Positions 20,326 to 30,627 of a stretch of 44,039 nt of DNA are shown piece by piece. Source of the DNA: an uncultured Pseudomonadales bacterium (GTDB lineage Bacteria > Pseudomonadota > Gammaproteobacteria > Pseudomonadales > Azotimanducaceae). Both the position numbers and the translations under genes were made by a program. The notes beneath the pieces were generated by a model. The model did not search any database. It was not told where the DNA came from and saw only the letters and a program-made list of their open reading frames with translations. The stretch covers positions 1-44,039 of the forward strand of contig CALIKQ010000025.1 of NCBI GenBank assembly GCA_938017975.1, written 5' to 3'. Positions within the stretch are counted from its first letter, which is position 1; every line of letters begins with the position of its first letter.

Positions 20326-21447
20326 CTAATCTCTCAAGGCGTCGATAAACCGTTTGACCCCATTTAACCAATGCGCTTGCTTAGGGGATTGAGAGGCTTC
20401 TTGTTCGCCATCGAACTCCCGCAATAATTCTTTTTGGCGATCGCTGAGCTTCACGGGTGTTTCTACTACAATTTTACAATACAGATCCCCTAGGCCGCCG
20501 CCTCTGATCTGAGCCATATCGACCCCTTTGCCCTTGAGCCGAAACAATTTTCCAGTCTGGGTTTCCGGCGGGACTTTCAAACTCACTTTACCTTCAAGCG
20601 TAGGCACTTCCAATTGTTCGCCCAGCGCAGCGCTCACGAAACTAATGGGTACTTCGCAGTAAAGATCGGGGCCTTCTCTTGAGAAGATCGGGTGTTCTTG
20701 CACATTCATCTGAACGTAAAGATCCCCCGCAGGCCCACCATTAACACCAGCTTCCCCCTGGCCAGACAAACGAATACGGTCACCAGTATCGACTCCAGGG
20801 GGCACTTTCACGGAAAGTGTTTTCTTTTCTTCGACTCGGCCCTGACCTCTACACGGCTGGCACGGATCTGTGATCACCTGTCCTTTGCCGCGACATCGCG
20901 GGCAAGTTTGCTGAAGGGAGAAGAATCCCTGGCGAGCTGTAATTTGCCCTGAACCCCCACACTGCACACAGTCCATGGGCTTTGTGCCAGATTTGGCGCC
21001 TGACCCTAAGCAAGACATACATTCTACGAGCGTTGGAATCTTTATCTTTGGGTTGGTGCCCCTGACAGCTTCTTCTAAAGAAATGTCCAAGACGTATTTC
21101 AGGTCTGAGCCACGATGCACCTGGCTTTGACCACGGCCACCACTGAAAATATCACCGAAGACATCCTCAAAAATGGAGCCAAAGCTGCCACCGTTGCTAA
21201 AACCTCCGCCCCCACCACCGCCCTCAAACGCAGCGTGCCCAAACTGATCGTAAGTCGAGCGTTTTTGGGCGTCGAGCAAAATTTCTGCTGCTTCGCTGGC
21301 CTCTTTGAACTTCTCTTCGGCAGCAGCATCCCCTTCATTGCGATCAGGGTGATATTTCATCGCCAGTCGACGATAAGCCTTCTTAATTTCCTGCTCTGAG
21401 GCGCTTTGAGCCACGCCCAAAACCTCATAATAATCACGTTTAGACAT
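20326..21447 (-). CDS. dnaJ: Chaperone protein DnaJ
   Basis: The co-chaperone that stimulates DnaK ATPase and delivers substrates. It has 373 residues. The J domain has the HPD triad in MKYHPDRN. A Gly/Phe-rich linker follows. Four zinc-finger CxxCxGxG-type repeats read [24 protein letters not shown] and CPCRGQ-like CQPCRGQG. The C-terminal substrate-binding domains complete the protein. I chose the ATG at 21447, giving [12 protein letters not shown]. It is 47 nt after dnaK. Confidence 0.97.
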   Translation of the reverse strand: MSKRDYYEVLGVAQSASEQEIKKAYRRLAMKYHPDRNEGDAAAEEKFKEASEAAEILLDAQKRSTYDQFGHAAFEGGGGGGGFSNGGSFGSIFEDVFGDIFSGGRGQSQVHRGSDLKYVLDISLEEAVRGTNPKIKIPTLVECMSCLGSGAKSGTKPMDCVQCGGSGQITARQGFFSLQQTCPRCRGKGQVITDPCQPCRGQGRVEEKKTLSVKVPPGVDTGDRIRLSGQGEAGVNGGPAGDLYVQMNVQEHPIFSREGPDLYCEVPISFVSAALGEQLEVPTLEGKVSLKVPPETQTGKLFRLKGKGVDMAQIRGGGLGDLYCKIVVETPVKLSDRQKELLREFDGEQEASQSPKQAHWLNGVKRFIDALRD

Positions 21448-21494
21448 AACCAATGCGCCTGAGCTGAGAGAGGAGTAAAAATTCGAGCCTAAGT

Positions 21495-23417
21495 CTACTT
21501 ATCGTCTTTGACTTCTTCAAACTCTGCATCGACGGCATCGTCACGACCGGCATCGCCTTCCGCTTCTCCGGGCGCCCCTTCTTGCTGGCCCGCCTCGGCC
21601 TGTTTGGCATACATTTTTTGAGCCAAACCTTGGGAAACTTCCGTCAGCTTTTGAGTCTTTGCATCAATCTCTTCAAGATCACTCTGCTGAAGTGCCGCTT
21701 CAAGATCGCTGATTGCAGCTTCGATCTCTTGACGTTCTTCGTCAGTTGCTTCTGAACCGGCCTCTTCAAGGGTTTTCTTCGTGGCATGGATCATGCCATC
21801 GGCAGTGTTACGAGCAGTCACAAGAGCCTCGAATTTCTGATCATCTTCAGCATGCGCCTCGGCATCTCTCACCATGCTTTCGACTTCTTCATCCGACAAT
21901 CCACTACTGGCTTTAATAACAATGGATTGTTCTTTACCAGTGGCTTTATCTTTTGCGGAGACATTTAAAATCCCGTTTGCATCCAAATCAAAACTGACTT
22001 CGATCTGCGGTGTACCCCTGGGTGCAGGCGGAATGTCCGATAAATCAAAACGACCCAACGACTTGTTTTGTCCGGCTTGCTTACGCTCACCCTGTAAAAC
22101 GTGAATCGTTACTGCAGGCTGATTATCATCGGCCGTCGAGAACACTTGTGATTTTCGCGTTGGGATTGTTGTGTTTTTTTCGATCAGCGGACTCATAACG
22201 CCGCCCATAGTCTCGATACCCAACGATAGCGGCGTCACATCAAGCAACAGAACATCTTTGACGTCACCGGCAAGTACGGCGGCCTGAATCGACGCACCCA
22301 TGGCAACAGCTTCATCAGGGTTAATGTCTTTACGGGCGTCTTTCCCGAAGAACTCCTTAACCTTCTTCTGAACCAAAGGCATCCGAGTTTGCCCGCCGAC
22401 TAAAATGATGTCATCAATTTCATTGATCGACATATCTGCATCTTTGAGTGCTACTCGAAGCGGCTCTAACGTCCGATCAACCAAATCCTCTACCAGCGAC
22501 TCCAATTTGCTCTGGGTGATCTTCATCACTAAATGCTTCGGACCAGTCGCATCTGCTGTCACATACGGCAGGTTAATCTCTGTTTGGCTAGAGCTAGAGA
22601 GCTCGATCTTCGCTTTTTCAGCGGCTTCCTTGAGTCTTTGCAGCGCAAGCGAATCTTTACTTAAATCCATACCTTGATCTTTTTTAAATTCATCAACCAA
22701 GTAGTCGATGATCCGCATGTCGAAATCTTCCCCACCGAGGAAGGTATCTCCATTGGTTGAAAGCACCTCAAACTGTTTTTCACCATCAACATCGGCAATC
22801 TCAATTACCGAAATATCGAACGTACCACCGCCAAGATCATAAACTGCAATCGTTGAATCGCCCTGGGCTTTATCCATGCCATAGGCCAGCGCCGCTGCCG
22901 TCGGCTCATTAATGATGCGCTTGACATCGAGGCCCGCAATTCGGCCAGCGTCTTTCGTTGCTTGACGCTGAGAATCATTGAAATACGCAGGAACGGTGAT
23001 TACCGCCTCCTTGATTTCTTCGCCTAAAAAGTCCTCCGCCGTCTTCTTCATTTTACTCAAGACCTGGGCAGAAACCTGTGGTGGCGCAAGGCGATCGTCC
23101 TTAACCTTGACCCAGGCATCCCCATTATCGGCCTTCACAATCTCATAGGGGACCATTTTAATATCCCGCTGAACCACGTCATCTTCAAACTGCCGTCCAA
23201 TCAGTCGCTTGATTGCAAACAAGGTGTCTGTTGGGTTTGTCACCGCTTGCCGCTTGGCCGATTGTCCTACTAAAGTCTCGTTGTCCTGAGTGTAGGCAAC
23301 AATAGAAGGGGTCGTTCGATCGCCTTCCGAGTTTTCAATAATCTTGGTTGTCCCTCCGTCCAAGACGGCGACACAGGAGTTCGTTGTTCCGAGATCAATT
23401 CCGATTATTTTTGCCAT
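21495..23417 (-). CDS. dnaK: Chaperone protein DnaK (Hsp70)
   Basis: The ATP-dependent chaperone of the heat-shock response. It has 640 residues. The nucleotide-binding domain starts [19 protein letters not shown] and contains [17 protein letters not shown] and the DLGGGTFD phosphate loop. The linker has [15 protein letters not shown]. The acidic tail ends EFEEVKDDK, the expected GrpE/co-chaperone-type C-terminus. GGAG precedes the ATG. A small inverted repeat AGGGAC-GCA-GTCCCT lies 12 nt further upstream in the 74-nt gap to grpE. Confidence 0.98.
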   Translation of the reverse strand: MAKIIGIDLGTTNSCVAVLDGGTTKIIENSEGDRTTPSIVAYTQDNETLVGQSAKRQAVTNPTDTLFAIKRLIGRQFEDDVVQRDIKMVPYEIVKADNGDAWVKVKDDRLAPPQVSAQVLSKMKKTAEDFLGEEIKEAVITVPAYFNDSQRQATKDAGRIAGLDVKRIINEPTAAALAYGMDKAQGDSTIAVYDLGGGTFDISVIEIADVDGEKQFEVLSTNGDTFLGGEDFDMRIIDYLVDEFKKDQGMDLSKDSLALQRLKEAAEKAKIELSSSSQTEINLPYVTADATGPKHLVMKITQSKLESLVEDLVDRTLEPLRVALKDADMSINEIDDIILVGGQTRMPLVQKKVKEFFGKDARKDINPDEAVAMGASIQAAVLAGDVKDVLLLDVTPLSLGIETMGGVMSPLIEKNTTIPTRKSQVFSTADDNQPAVTIHVLQGERKQAGQNKSLGRFDLSDIPPAPRGTPQIEVSFDLDANGILNVSAKDKATGKEQSIVIKASSGLSDEEVESMVRDAEAHAEDDQKFEALVTARNTADGMIHATKKTLEEAGSEATDEERQEIEAAISDLEAALQQSDLEEIDAKTQKLTEVSQGLAQKMYAKQAEAGQQEGAPGEAEGDAGRDDAVDAEFEEVKDDK

Positions 23418-23491
23418 GATTTTTCTCCGCTTCCATAGGGACTGCGTCCCTTAAATTATGTTTATGCTATGTGAGGATGGATCTTTATAAT

Positions 23492-24115
23492 TCAAGCGCC
23501 CTCAGGTGCTTTTGAAACCATAACCATTGCTGGTCTCACCAACCGCTCGTGTAACTGGTACCCTTTTTGAATAACCGCCATGACTGAATTTGGTTCTAAG
23601 TCAGGATTTTCAATCATCGACAATGCTTCATGGAGGTTTGGGTCAAAAGGTGTCCCTAAAGGATCGATTACCGCGATGCCCTCTTTCTCCAATACTTCTG
23701 AAAAAAGTTTCAAACAAAGCCTCAAACCTTCCAGCTGGGGGTCATCTTCTGGCGTTTCTGCTTGTTCACTGATTTCAATTGCCTTCTCTAGGCTATCCAT
23801 GACGGGTAAAAGATTCTGAACCAGCCGTTCGACGCCAAATTTATGGGCATTTTGAACATCACGCTCGGATCTTTTTCGGAGATTTTGCATTTCCGCTTCA
23901 GACCTCAAGGCTAAATCACGAAACTTTTCTGCTTCGGCAAGAGCGTTTTCTAATGCGCTATCCGCGTCTTCGGGTGGATGATCGTCTACTTGTTGATCAC
24001 TTTCTGATGGTGTCGGCTCGCCGGCATCCTCAAGCTGAGCAGATGCTGACTCATCTATATTGGCATCAGAATTGGTATCAGAATTGACATCAGACTCGTC
24101 ATTCTCTTTCGTCAT
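23492..24115 (-). CDS. grpE: Nucleotide exchange factor GrpE
   Basis: It releases ADP from DnaK. It has 207 residues. A long acidic, low-complexity N-terminus (about residues 1-55) precedes the dimerisation helix (FRDLALRSEAEMQNLRKRSERD). The C-terminal beta domain has DPNLHEALSMIENPD and GYQLHERLVRPAMVMVSK. It is the first gene of the grpE-dnaK-dnaJ unit and has a near-consensus sigma-32 promoter. Confidence 0.96.
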   Translation of the reverse strand: MTKENDESDVNSDTNSDANIDESASAQLEDAGEPTPSESDQQVDDHPPEDADSALENALAEAEKFRDLALRSEAEMQNLRKRSERDVQNAHKFGVERLVQNLLPVMDSLEKAIEISEQAETPEDDPQLEGLRLCLKLFSEVLEKEGIAVIDPLGTPFDPNLHEALSMIENPDLEPNSVMAVIQKGYQLHERLVRPAMVMVSKAPEGA

Positions 24116-24145
24116 GGGTCTACATTCCTAACAGCGTAGACTGCC

Positions 24146-24173
24146 ATATGGGGCTTTTTACGATGAATTCAAG
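24146..24173 (-). promoter_or_regulatory. Heat-shock (sigma-32) promoter upstream of grpE
   Basis: CTTGAA (24173-24168) and CCCCATAT (24153-24146) are separated by 14 nt, matching the RpoH consensus (CTTGAA, 13-15 nt, CCCCATnT). It lies about 30 nt before the grpE ATG, giving a short leader. Confidence 0.88.
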
Positions 24174-24222
24174 GGCATGCTGGCGAATTTTAGCAATCTG
24201 GAGGCATTGCCTGGAGCGGGCG

Positions 24223-25251
24223 CTATCTCTGAGGACGATCCATCACTGCACTCATCATTTTCGCGGTCGCATCGACAATGGGAATAATTCGATTATACGC
24301 CATTCGTGTCGGCCCAATGACACCCAAAACACCAACACATTCGCCCGCAACCTGATAAGGAGAAGTCACAAGGCTACAATCTTCTAGCAGTTCATAGCCC
24401 GATTCATGACCAATAAAGAGCTTAATGCCCTCTGACTCCATGCAACGGTCTAGCACATGAAGAATATCGCCTTTCAGGGAAAAAGCTTGGAATAAACCGC
24501 GAAGATCGCGTCGGCTTTGAGTTTGATCGACTTCCAGAAGATGTTCCTGCCCAGCTAGAACAAAGTCTGCACTGTCCTGAGTTTCAAAAAGCTGATCCGC
24601 CATCTCAAGTGTCCGTAGCATCAATTGATCCATTCGCTTTCGGTCTCCCTGCATGGAGATGATCAACTCAGACCTAATCGAAGCAAGGCTCTTGCCCGTG
24701 AACTCAGCATTCAAAAAGTTAGAAATTTCTTTAAGCTGGATTTCCGAATAGGGCTCTTCGACATGGATGACTCTGTTTTCAACTTCATGATCATTGAGCA
24801 CCAAAATCGCGAGAACTCTGCCACCAGAAAGCGGAATAAACTCAATCTGCTTCAATTTAAGCTGTCCTGGTTTAGGGACCGTAACTAATCCCGCGAGTTG
24901 AGTGATTTCTGACAACAAACCTGAGGCCGACTGCACCAGCTCTACAGCATTCATGTCTGGGTCAAACTGTCGTTTTAGTCGATCAAAGTCATCAAAAGAA
25001 ATGGGTTCAGCTGGAATCAATGAGTCTACAAAAAATCGATACGCTTGCTCGGTAGGGATGCGTCCGGCTGAGGTATGGGGCGATTTCAGGTAACCCCGTT
25101 CTTCTAAATCAGCCATCAGGCTTCTGATTGATGCAGGGCTCATGGCGAGGCCTGACGATGCTGCAAGCCGACCAGACGCGACCGGCTGCCCTTCATCTAT
25201 ATAATTTTCTACGATGGTTCGTAGTAACTTTTGAGATTTCTCGGAAATCAT
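24223..25251 (-). CDS. hrcA: Heat-inducible transcription repressor HrcA
   Basis: The repressor of class I heat-shock genes that binds the CIRCE inverted repeat and is kept active by GroEL. It has 342 residues. The N-terminal winged helix has YIDEGQPVASGRLA, MSPASIRSLMADLEERGYL and HTSAGRIPTEQAYRFFVD, which is diagnostic. A GAF-like middle domain follows. It lies directly upstream of grpE on the same strand and diverges from recN. I saw no full CIRCE element in the neighbouring gaps. Confidence 0.95.
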   Translation of the reverse strand: MISEKSQKLLRTIVENYIDEGQPVASGRLAASSGLAMSPASIRSLMADLEERGYLKSPHTSAGRIPTEQAYRFFVDSLIPAEPISFDDFDRLKRQFDPDMNAVELVQSASGLLSEITQLAGLVTVPKPGQLKLKQIEFIPLSGGRVLAILVLNDHEVENRVIHVEEPYSEIQLKEISNFLNAEFTGKSLASIRSELIISMQGDRKRMDQLMLRTLEMADQLFETQDSADFVLAGQEHLLEVDQTQSRRDLRGLFQAFSLKGDILHVLDRCMESEGIKLFIGHESGYELLEDCSLVTSPYQVAGECVGVLGVIGPTRMAYNRIIPIVDATAKMMSAVMDRPQR

Positions 25252-25409
25252 CGAACGCTTCCTTTTCAGCGAACGCCTACAGCCTTAAAATCGAATATAG
25301 CCTCTAAAGCTTCTTAAAAAAAGCTTAAACCCAGGATACAGCTGCACAGCGAAAGCATACCAAACCACAGTATTTCCCAAACTCAAGGACTACGCTAAGG
25401 TATCACGCT

Positions 25410-27062
25410 ATGTTACGTCACCTTTCGATCAAGAACCTTGCCATTGTCGATGAAGTCCATATCGATTTAGAGCCTGGAATGTCCGTTATCACCGGCGAGA
25501 CTGGCGTTGGTAAATCACTGATGGTTGACGGATTGGCTTTGATTATGGGGCAAAGAGCAGAATCAAACCTGATCGGTGCCGGAGCGAATAATGCCGAGGT
25601 CAGTGCCGTCTTTGATCTCAGTGCGGCGCCCGCTGCGCAGCAATGGCTTGACGACAAGCTGATTGCACTTTCTGAGGGACAAGGCGTCGTTCGTCGGGCC
25701 CTCAGCAAAACCGGACCGAGCCGCGCCTTCATTAACGGCACCGCAGTTACTTTGGCTGAGCTCAAAGACTTCGGTGCCCTGTTAATTGATATTCACGCCC
25801 AACACGAACATCAAGTGCTTCTCAAAAAGGATGGACAACGCCTTTTATTCGACGAATTCGCCGGGGCGCAGATTAACGCTCAAACCGTGGCATCGCTTTA
25901 TGAAAATTGGACGGCCCAGAAAGATGCACTCGTCGCCCTTTCGGCGACTCAGCAGGAGCGTCTCGATCGCCAACGCTTACTTGAATATCAGCTCGATGAA
26001 CTCCTTAAACTTGACTTAAAGGCAGATGAAGCCGAAACGCTCGATCAAGAACTTGTTTTACTTGCAAACGCCGAAGAAGATATCGCGCTTGGTTCCGCCG
26101 CTGTCAGTCTAGTGGATGATGGTAATGCTGAGGGCGGCTTGGAGCGGCTTAAGGTCGCCGCACTGAATCTATCAAAGATGAAAGACCCAAGAGTCGAGGC
26201 GCCGCTCAAAGACCTGTCGCGCAGTATCGTACAAATCGAAGAAACCCATAGAGATTTGACCCGAATCCTCGAATCGAGCGCCATCGATCCAACGCGCCTT
26301 CGATGGGTCGAGTCCCGGCTGGGGGAAATCCACGACTTATGCCGCAAGCACCGATGTTCCCCGGAGTCGCTACCCGACCTACAGAGCGCGTTGTCAACCG
26401 AACTCGAGTCATTGCTCACTTCAGAATCTTCAGCCGCCGCCATTGAAGCGAACATCGCAGAATCATTTACAGCTTGGAAAAAAGCCGCAGAAACTCTGTC
26501 AAAGAAACGCGCAAAAGCAAAGCCAACACTAGAGCGCGCCGTCAACGACCTACTCCACCAAATGGGTATGAGCGCTGCACGGTTATGTATCGAGCTGACT
26601 CCAGCAACTGATCCAAGCCGTCATGGTCTAGAAGCTCTTTCTTTTCAAATTGCGACTCAAGCTGACCAACCCCCGCAAGCGCTGAATAAAATTGCTTCAG
26701 GTGGAGAACTGTCTCGAATCAGCTTGGCCATTCAGGTGGCAACGCTAGGAGCCAACGCGATTGGGACGATGATCTTTGACGAAGTTGACGTCGGCATTGG
26801 GGGCGGTGTTGCCCAAACCGTGGGTGAGTTATTACGACGGCTCAGCGAACACACTCAAATTCTATGCGTCACCCACCTTGGGCAAGTTGCAGCACAAGGT
26901 CATCATCATCTGAAGGTTACCAAGGATCAGTCCTCCTCGAAGGTGACATCTCTTAATGAGCAGGACCGGATCAGCGAAATTGCCCGCATGGTGGGTGGGC
27001 TAAAAATCACCGATAAATCCCTCGCCCACGCCCAAGAGATGATGTTGATCGCAAAAAGTTGA
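25410..27062 (+). CDS. recN: DNA repair protein RecN
   Basis: An SMC-like ATPase that helps recombinational repair of double-strand breaks. It has 550 residues. Walker A GETGVGKS is at 29-36. A central coiled-coil region covers about 150-370. The signature IASGGELSRISLAIQ and Walker B TMIFDEVDVGIGG are followed by CVTHLGQVAA. The start MLRHLSIKNLAIVDEV is canonical. It diverges from hrcA across 158 nt. I could not find a convincing LexA box there. Confidence 0.97.
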   Translation: MLRHLSIKNLAIVDEVHIDLEPGMSVITGETGVGKSLMVDGLALIMGQRAESNLIGAGANNAEVSAVFDLSAAPAAQQWLDDKLIALSEGQGVVRRALSKTGPSRAFINGTAVTLAELKDFGALLIDIHAQHEHQVLLKKDGQRLLFDEFAGAQINAQTVASLYENWTAQKDALVALSATQQERLDRQRLLEYQLDELLKLDLKADEAETLDQELVLLANAEEDIALGSAAVSLVDDGNAEGGLERLKVAALNLSKMKDPRVEAPLKDLSRSIVQIEETHRDLTRILESSAIDPTRLRWVESRLGEIHDLCRKHRCSPESLPDLQSALSTELESLLTSESSAAAIEANIAESFTAWKKAAETLSKKRAKAKPTLERAVNDLLHQMGMSAARLCIELTPATDPSRHGLEALSFQIATQADQPPQALNKIASGGELSRISLAIQVATLGANAIGTMIFDEVDVGIGGGVAQTVGELLRRLSEHTQILCVTHLGQVAAQGHHHLKVTKDQSSSKVTSLNEQDRISEIARMVGGLKITDKSLAHAQEMMLIAKS

Positions 27063-27086
27063 TTTGATGCTAGAAGTCGCTAAATC

Positions 27087-27503
27087 CTAAGATCGACAAC
27101 TTGGACACAGCCCGTACATGTTCAACTGATGATCCGTCAGCTCAAAGCCCATCTCCTCGGCAATGGCCTCTTGTCGTTTTTCGATTTCACGATCAGCAAA
27201 TTCCTCTACTCGCCCGCACTTTACGCAAACGATATGGTCGTGATGCGCATCAGGGGAAAGCTCAAAAACCGAATGCCCGCCTTCAAAATGATGCCTTGTA
27301 ACGAGACCCGCGTCTTCAAACTGGGTGAGCACTCGGTAAACAGTCGCAAGGCCAATCTCCTCGCCGCTATCAAGCAACAATCGATAAACATCTTCGGCAC
27401 TGACGTGACGTACTTTCGAAGTTTCTAATGCATTGAGAATTTTCAGCCTTGGCAGGGTGATTTTTAATCCCGCATCTTTTAAATCTTGAGTCTCAGCTGT
27501 CAT
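27087..27503 (-). CDS. fur: Ferric uptake regulator Fur
   Basis: An iron-sensing repressor. It has 138 residues. The winged helix has LKITLPRLKILNALE and GLATVYRVLTQFEDAGLV. The metal motif is HHDHIVCVKCGRVEEF, with a second CPSC at the C-terminus for structural zinc. It converges with recN (24-nt gap) and diverges from bamE. The recN-fur-bamE context matches pseudomonads. Confidence 0.96.
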   Translation of the reverse strand: MTAETQDLKDAGLKITLPRLKILNALETSKVRHVSAEDVYRLLLDSGEEIGLATVYRVLTQFEDAGLVTRHHFEGGHSVFELSPDAHHDHIVCVKCGRVEEFADREIEKRQEAIAEEMGFELTDHQLNMYGLCPSCRS

Positions 27504-27609
27504 ACGCTTCGCCAGTTAGTCTTAGAACTTCGGAAATTATACGCTACAATCCCTCCCGGCGTGACCCAGAAACACCTAAACCGTTTCCACCAGCCAGAGA
27601 CTGATACTT

Positions 27610-27963
27610 TTGAAAACCCCTCGACTACTCATTTTAACGCTTACGATATTCACATTATGCGGCTGCTCTTCGATTAAATTTCCAGGCGTATACAAGTTAA
27701 CGATTCAGCAAGGGAACATCGTTTCTCAAGAGATGATCGACAAATTGAAGCCCGGCATGACGCGAGGCCAAATTCAGTTCATCCTTGGGAGCCCAGTGCT
27801 TGAAGATTCGTTCAATCCCAACCGTTGGAACTACATCTACACCGTCGCCTATCCCGACCAACCCATTATTAAAAAAGAGTTGATCGTTGTCTTTGAAAAC
27901 GATCGCCTGATTGGCTTTGAGGGTGATTACATACCTACTGGTGCTCAGCCGACAGACACCTAA
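27610..27963 (+). CDS. bamE: Outer membrane assembly lipoprotein BamE (SmpA/OmlA)
   Basis: A small lipoprotein of the BAM complex that inserts outer-membrane proteins. It has 117 residues. The lipoprotein signal peptide ends in LCGC with Cys at about residue 19. The mature part has KLKPGMTRGQIQFILGSP and NRWNYIYTV, typical of the SmpA/OmlA domain. The start is TTG with a weak ribosome-binding site. It diverges from fur and converges on rnfH, overlapping its 3' end by 4 nt. Confidence 0.93.
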   Translation: MKTPRLLILTLTIFTLCGCSSIKFPGVYKLTIQQGNIVSQEMIDKLKPGMTRGQIQFILGSPVLEDSFNPNRWNYIYTVAYPDQPIIKKELIVVFENDRLIGFEGDYIPTGAQPTDT

Positions 27964-28241
27964 CGCACAGCAGCCCGTGCCCTTCTCCGCGATTTCGGAT
28001 CAATCAAAAGAGGCCGGTAGACCTCGATACGATCGCCGTCCTTGATCGGGTGATCATCGGCAACCCGTTGGCCGTAAATACCGCAAGGCATTACTGCGAA
28101 ATCGTACTCCGGAAACGCATCGGGTAACGATGAGTCCATGACAACCTCACGGACTGGGGTTCTGCATCTGACAAGGCAAGAAGCGAGGTGCTGAGCATCT
28201 GGCGACACGAAACACACTTCGACCCTACATTCATCAGCCAT
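27960..28241 (-). CDS. rnfH: RnfH-family ubiquitin-like protein (RatB)
   Basis: A UPF0125 protein with a beta-grasp fold; the molecular role is unsettled. It has 93 residues from the ATG at 28241, with the end motif HPIKDGDRIEVYRPLLIDPK conserved in the family. That ATG overlaps the ratA stop (8 nt), indicating coupling. Ten further in-frame upstream codons lie within ratA and were left out. Confidence 0.9.
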   Translation of the reverse strand: MADECRVEVCFVSPDAQHLASCLVRCRTPVREVVMDSSLPDAFPEYDFAVMPCGIYGQRVADDHPIKDGDRIEVYRPLLIDPKSRRRARAAVR

Positions 28242-28665
28242 AAAGCGCATCCAAACGGTCTGTAAACGCATTGACTAATCGATCAGCTGCCATGCCAAAC
28301 ACCCGACCGAAAGTTCGGTCCACTATGGGATTGCTAAATTCGAAGGAGAGTCTAAGCGCTATCCTACATCCTTCTTCCCCTAAGGGCGCGAAGGTCCACT
28401 GGCCCTGTAATTGCGAAAAAGGGCCATCCAGCAGAGACAACTCAATATTTTGATAACGGGTCAGCCGATTTTTGGTGGTAAAAGATTGGTCTACTCCAGA
28501 TGAAGAGAGCACCAAAGTCGCAATAACTTCAGAATCTGCTCTATCTAGAACTTTGCTTTCCGAACACCAAGGCAGAAATGCCGAATAAGCGTCTATATCA
28601 TCTACCGTTTCGAATGCTTGTCTCGGCGAGTAGGGCACCAAAGCTGAACGATTAATCACCCTCAA
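28234..28665 (-). CDS. ratA: RatA-family START/COQ10-like protein
   Basis: A START-like (SRPBCC) protein related to Coq10. E. coli RatA has been described as blocking 70S formation, while ubiquinone binding is suggested by homology. It has 143 residues starting TTG with AAGG 9 nt upstream. The start aligns with the E. coli protein (NRSALVPYS). Conserved stretches are FLPWCSESKVL, LLDGPFSQLQGQW and AFTDRLDALYG. It follows the NSS transporter by 26 nt. Confidence 0.92.
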   Translation of the reverse strand: MRVINRSALVPYSPRQAFETVDDIDAYSAFLPWCSESKVLDRADSEVIATLVLSSSGVDQSFTTKNRLTRYQNIELSLLDGPFSQLQGQWTFAPLGEEGCRIALRLSFEFSNPIVDRTFGRVFGMAADRLVNAFTDRLDALYG

Positions 28666-28691
28666 AATGCGTCGCCTTCAAGATCTATCAC

Positions 28692-30050
28692 TTAAAAGAT
28701 AGTAACAATAAAAACAATCAGCACGCCAAAGGGGGCCAAAAACCGCGTCAAAAATCGCCATAGCGCGAAGGAGCCTTGATCTTCTCGCATTTGATCTTGG
28801 AGCGTTGCGTCGCTCAATCGCCAACCAGCAAAGACTGCAATCAAGATCCCACCTAAAGGCAGCAAGATATTATTCGATACATAATCCATAGTATCGAAGA
28901 AATTAAACCCATTGGGCAGCGTCCAATCCGCACCCAAATTGAACGACAACGCGCTGCCAAGGCCCAATAGCCATGCTATACCGCCGACTAAACTCGCTGC
29001 TTTCGCGCGGCCCAGCGAAGTTTTTTCGACAACCCAAGCAACGGCAGGCTCAAGCAATGAGATGCTCGAAGTAATTGCAGCAAACGACACCAGCACAAAA
29101 AAAGCAGTGCCAAAAACTTGTCCTCCCGTCATTTGTCCAAAAGCAATGGGCAACGTAATGAACATCAGACCAGGTCCAGCCGAACTTTCTAGGCCGTTCG
29201 CAAAAACGAGAGGAAAAATAACGAGTCCGGACATCAGCGCAACCGATGTATCCAAAATAGCGATGGTTGCCGCCGTACCAACGATGGATGAGCCCTTGGG
29301 CATGTAAGCGCCATAAGCCATGATCGCGCCCATCCCAAGGCTTAGAGTAAAAAAAGCTTGCCCCATAGCAGTGATCAAACTGCTCGAATTGAAACGTTCA
29401 AAATCTGGCTGAAACAAAAACGCCAAGCCTTCAACGAATCGCCCTGTCGTCACCGCAGAGTAGATCACCAAAGCGACCAGCAAAAAGAATAAAGCTGGCA
29501 TCAGGTAGCGAACAGTGACCTCAAGACCCCGACCAACACCTCGCGCTGCGATCGCGATCGTCAACATCATAAACCCGGTCTGCCAGGCAACAACTTGGAA
29601 TGGGTCACCAATGAAAGTCTCAAAACTTGCGGCAGCCTGGACAGGATCGACGCCAACAAAGCGGCCGGACATCATTTCCAAAACATAGGCCATCGCCCAG
29701 CCAGCAATCACGGCATAAAAGGAGAGAATCATAAAACCGGCTAGGGCGCCCATCCAGCCAATCACCTGCCAGTTACGACTAACCTTGGAAACATCTGCAA
29801 GCGCTACCATCGCATTGATCGGACTCTGGCGGCCAGCGCGACCAAGCAAAATCTCTGAAATAAGAATTGGCAAGCCAATCAGCGCAATGCATCCGAGATA
29901 AGCCAGCACAAAAACACCCCCGCCATTTTCACCCGCGAGATAAGGAAACCGCCAAATATTGCCTAACCCGACCGCTGAACCCGCTGCGGCAAAAATAAAC
30001 ATCAGTCGTGATGACCACATCCCATGTTTTGACTCGGTTTGATGTACCAT
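28692..30050 (-). CDS. Neurotransmitter:sodium symporter (NSS) family transporter
   Basis: A LeuT-fold sodium-coupled transporter, probably for amino acids or a similar amine; the substrate cannot be read from sequence. It has 452 residues with about eleven to twelve membrane segments. The N-terminal sodium/substrate site is [21 protein letters not shown], split here as [12 protein letters not shown] and PYLAGENGG. It lies between ratA and smpB, where Pseudomonas (from memory) has no transporter. The 26-nt gap suggests cotranscription with ratA-rnfH. Confidence 0.9.
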   Translation of the reverse strand: MVHQTESKHGMWSSRLMFIFAAAGSAVGLGNIWRFPYLAGENGGGVFVLAYLGCIALIGLPILISEILLGRAGRQSPINAMVALADVSKVSRNWQVIGWMGALAGFMILSFYAVIAGWAMAYVLEMMSGRFVGVDPVQAAASFETFIGDPFQVVAWQTGFMMLTIAIAARGVGRGLEVTVRYLMPALFFLLVALVIYSAVTTGRFVEGLAFLFQPDFERFNSSSLITAMGQAFFTLSLGMGAIMAYGAYMPKGSSIVGTAATIAILDTSVALMSGLVIFPLVFANGLESSAGPGLMFITLPIAFGQMTGGQVFGTAFFVLVSFAAITSSISLLEPAVAWVVEKTSLGRAKAASLVGGIAWLLGLGSALSFNLGADWTLPNGFNFFDTMDYVSNNILLPLGGILIAVFAGWRLSDATLQDQMREDQGSFALWRFLTRFLAPFGVLIVFIVTIF

Positions 30051-30150
30051 GCACCCTCCTCAGCGGTATTTAATTGTCACCATTTTAGAGCCCATCCACA
30101 AGTCGTTAACGAAGACGTACAATAGGATTAAACCTAGGAGGCAAGTGCCA

Positions 30151-30627
30151 TTGGCTAAGCCAAAAAAAGCGAGCCCAGGAACCATTGCTCAAAACAAAAA
30201 AGCACGTTTTGAATACCACATCCATGAAAAATTCGAAGCGGGAGTGGTACTGGAAGGCTGGGAAGTTAAATCAATCAGAGCAGGTAGAATCCAGTTAACT
30301 GACACCTATGTTTTTTTTAAGCATCAGGAGGCATTTCTTTTGGGTGCAAACATTACGCCGCTGCACTCAGCTTCAACCCATGTCACAACTGAGTCACAGA
30401 GAATCCGCAAATTGCTCCTCAATCGACGTGAAATTGCGCGGTTGATCGGCAGCGTGCAACAAAAAGGATTCACCTGCGTGCCGATGGCACTTTACTGGAA
30501 GGGGCCCTTGGTCAAATGTGAACTCGCATTGGCATCAGGAAAAAAGGAGCACGACAAACGCGCCACCATTAAAGAGCGGGATTGGCAACGCGACAAACAG
30601 CGGATTGCCAAGGACTATCGTCGTTAG
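30151..30627 (+). CDS. smpB: SsrA-binding protein SmpB
   Basis: It partners tmRNA in trans-translation to rescue stalled ribosomes. It has 158 residues, family length. Motifs are [39 protein letters not shown] and the basic tail [19 protein letters not shown] chose the TTG at 30151 because AGGAGG lies 9 nt upstream. A GTG two codons earlier is too close to that site. A much longer upstream extension is not supported. No ssrA gene is visible in the window. Confidence 0.94.
   Translation: MAKPKKASPGTIAQNKKARFEYHIHEKFEAGVVLEGWEVKSIRAGRIQLTDTYVFFKHQEAFLLGANITPLHSASTHVTTESQRIRKLLLNRREIARLIGSVQQKGFTCVPMALYWKGPLVKCELALASGKKEHDKRATIKERDWQRDKQRIAKDYRR

Noticed and set aside
24190-24198. CIRCE half-site TTAGCAATC between hrcA and grpE
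   Set aside because: It matches 8 of 9 bases of one arm, but the opposite arm at 9-nt spacing does not match at all.
25252-25409. LexA (SOS) box for recN
   Set aside because: The interval has several CAG/CTG triplets but none at the spacing of a LexA operator with flanking agreement.
30049-30150. SmpB with a 34-residue N-terminal extension
   Set aside because: The extension overlaps the NSS transporter start region, has no ribosome-binding site and is absent from the family; TTG at 30151 has AGGAGG.
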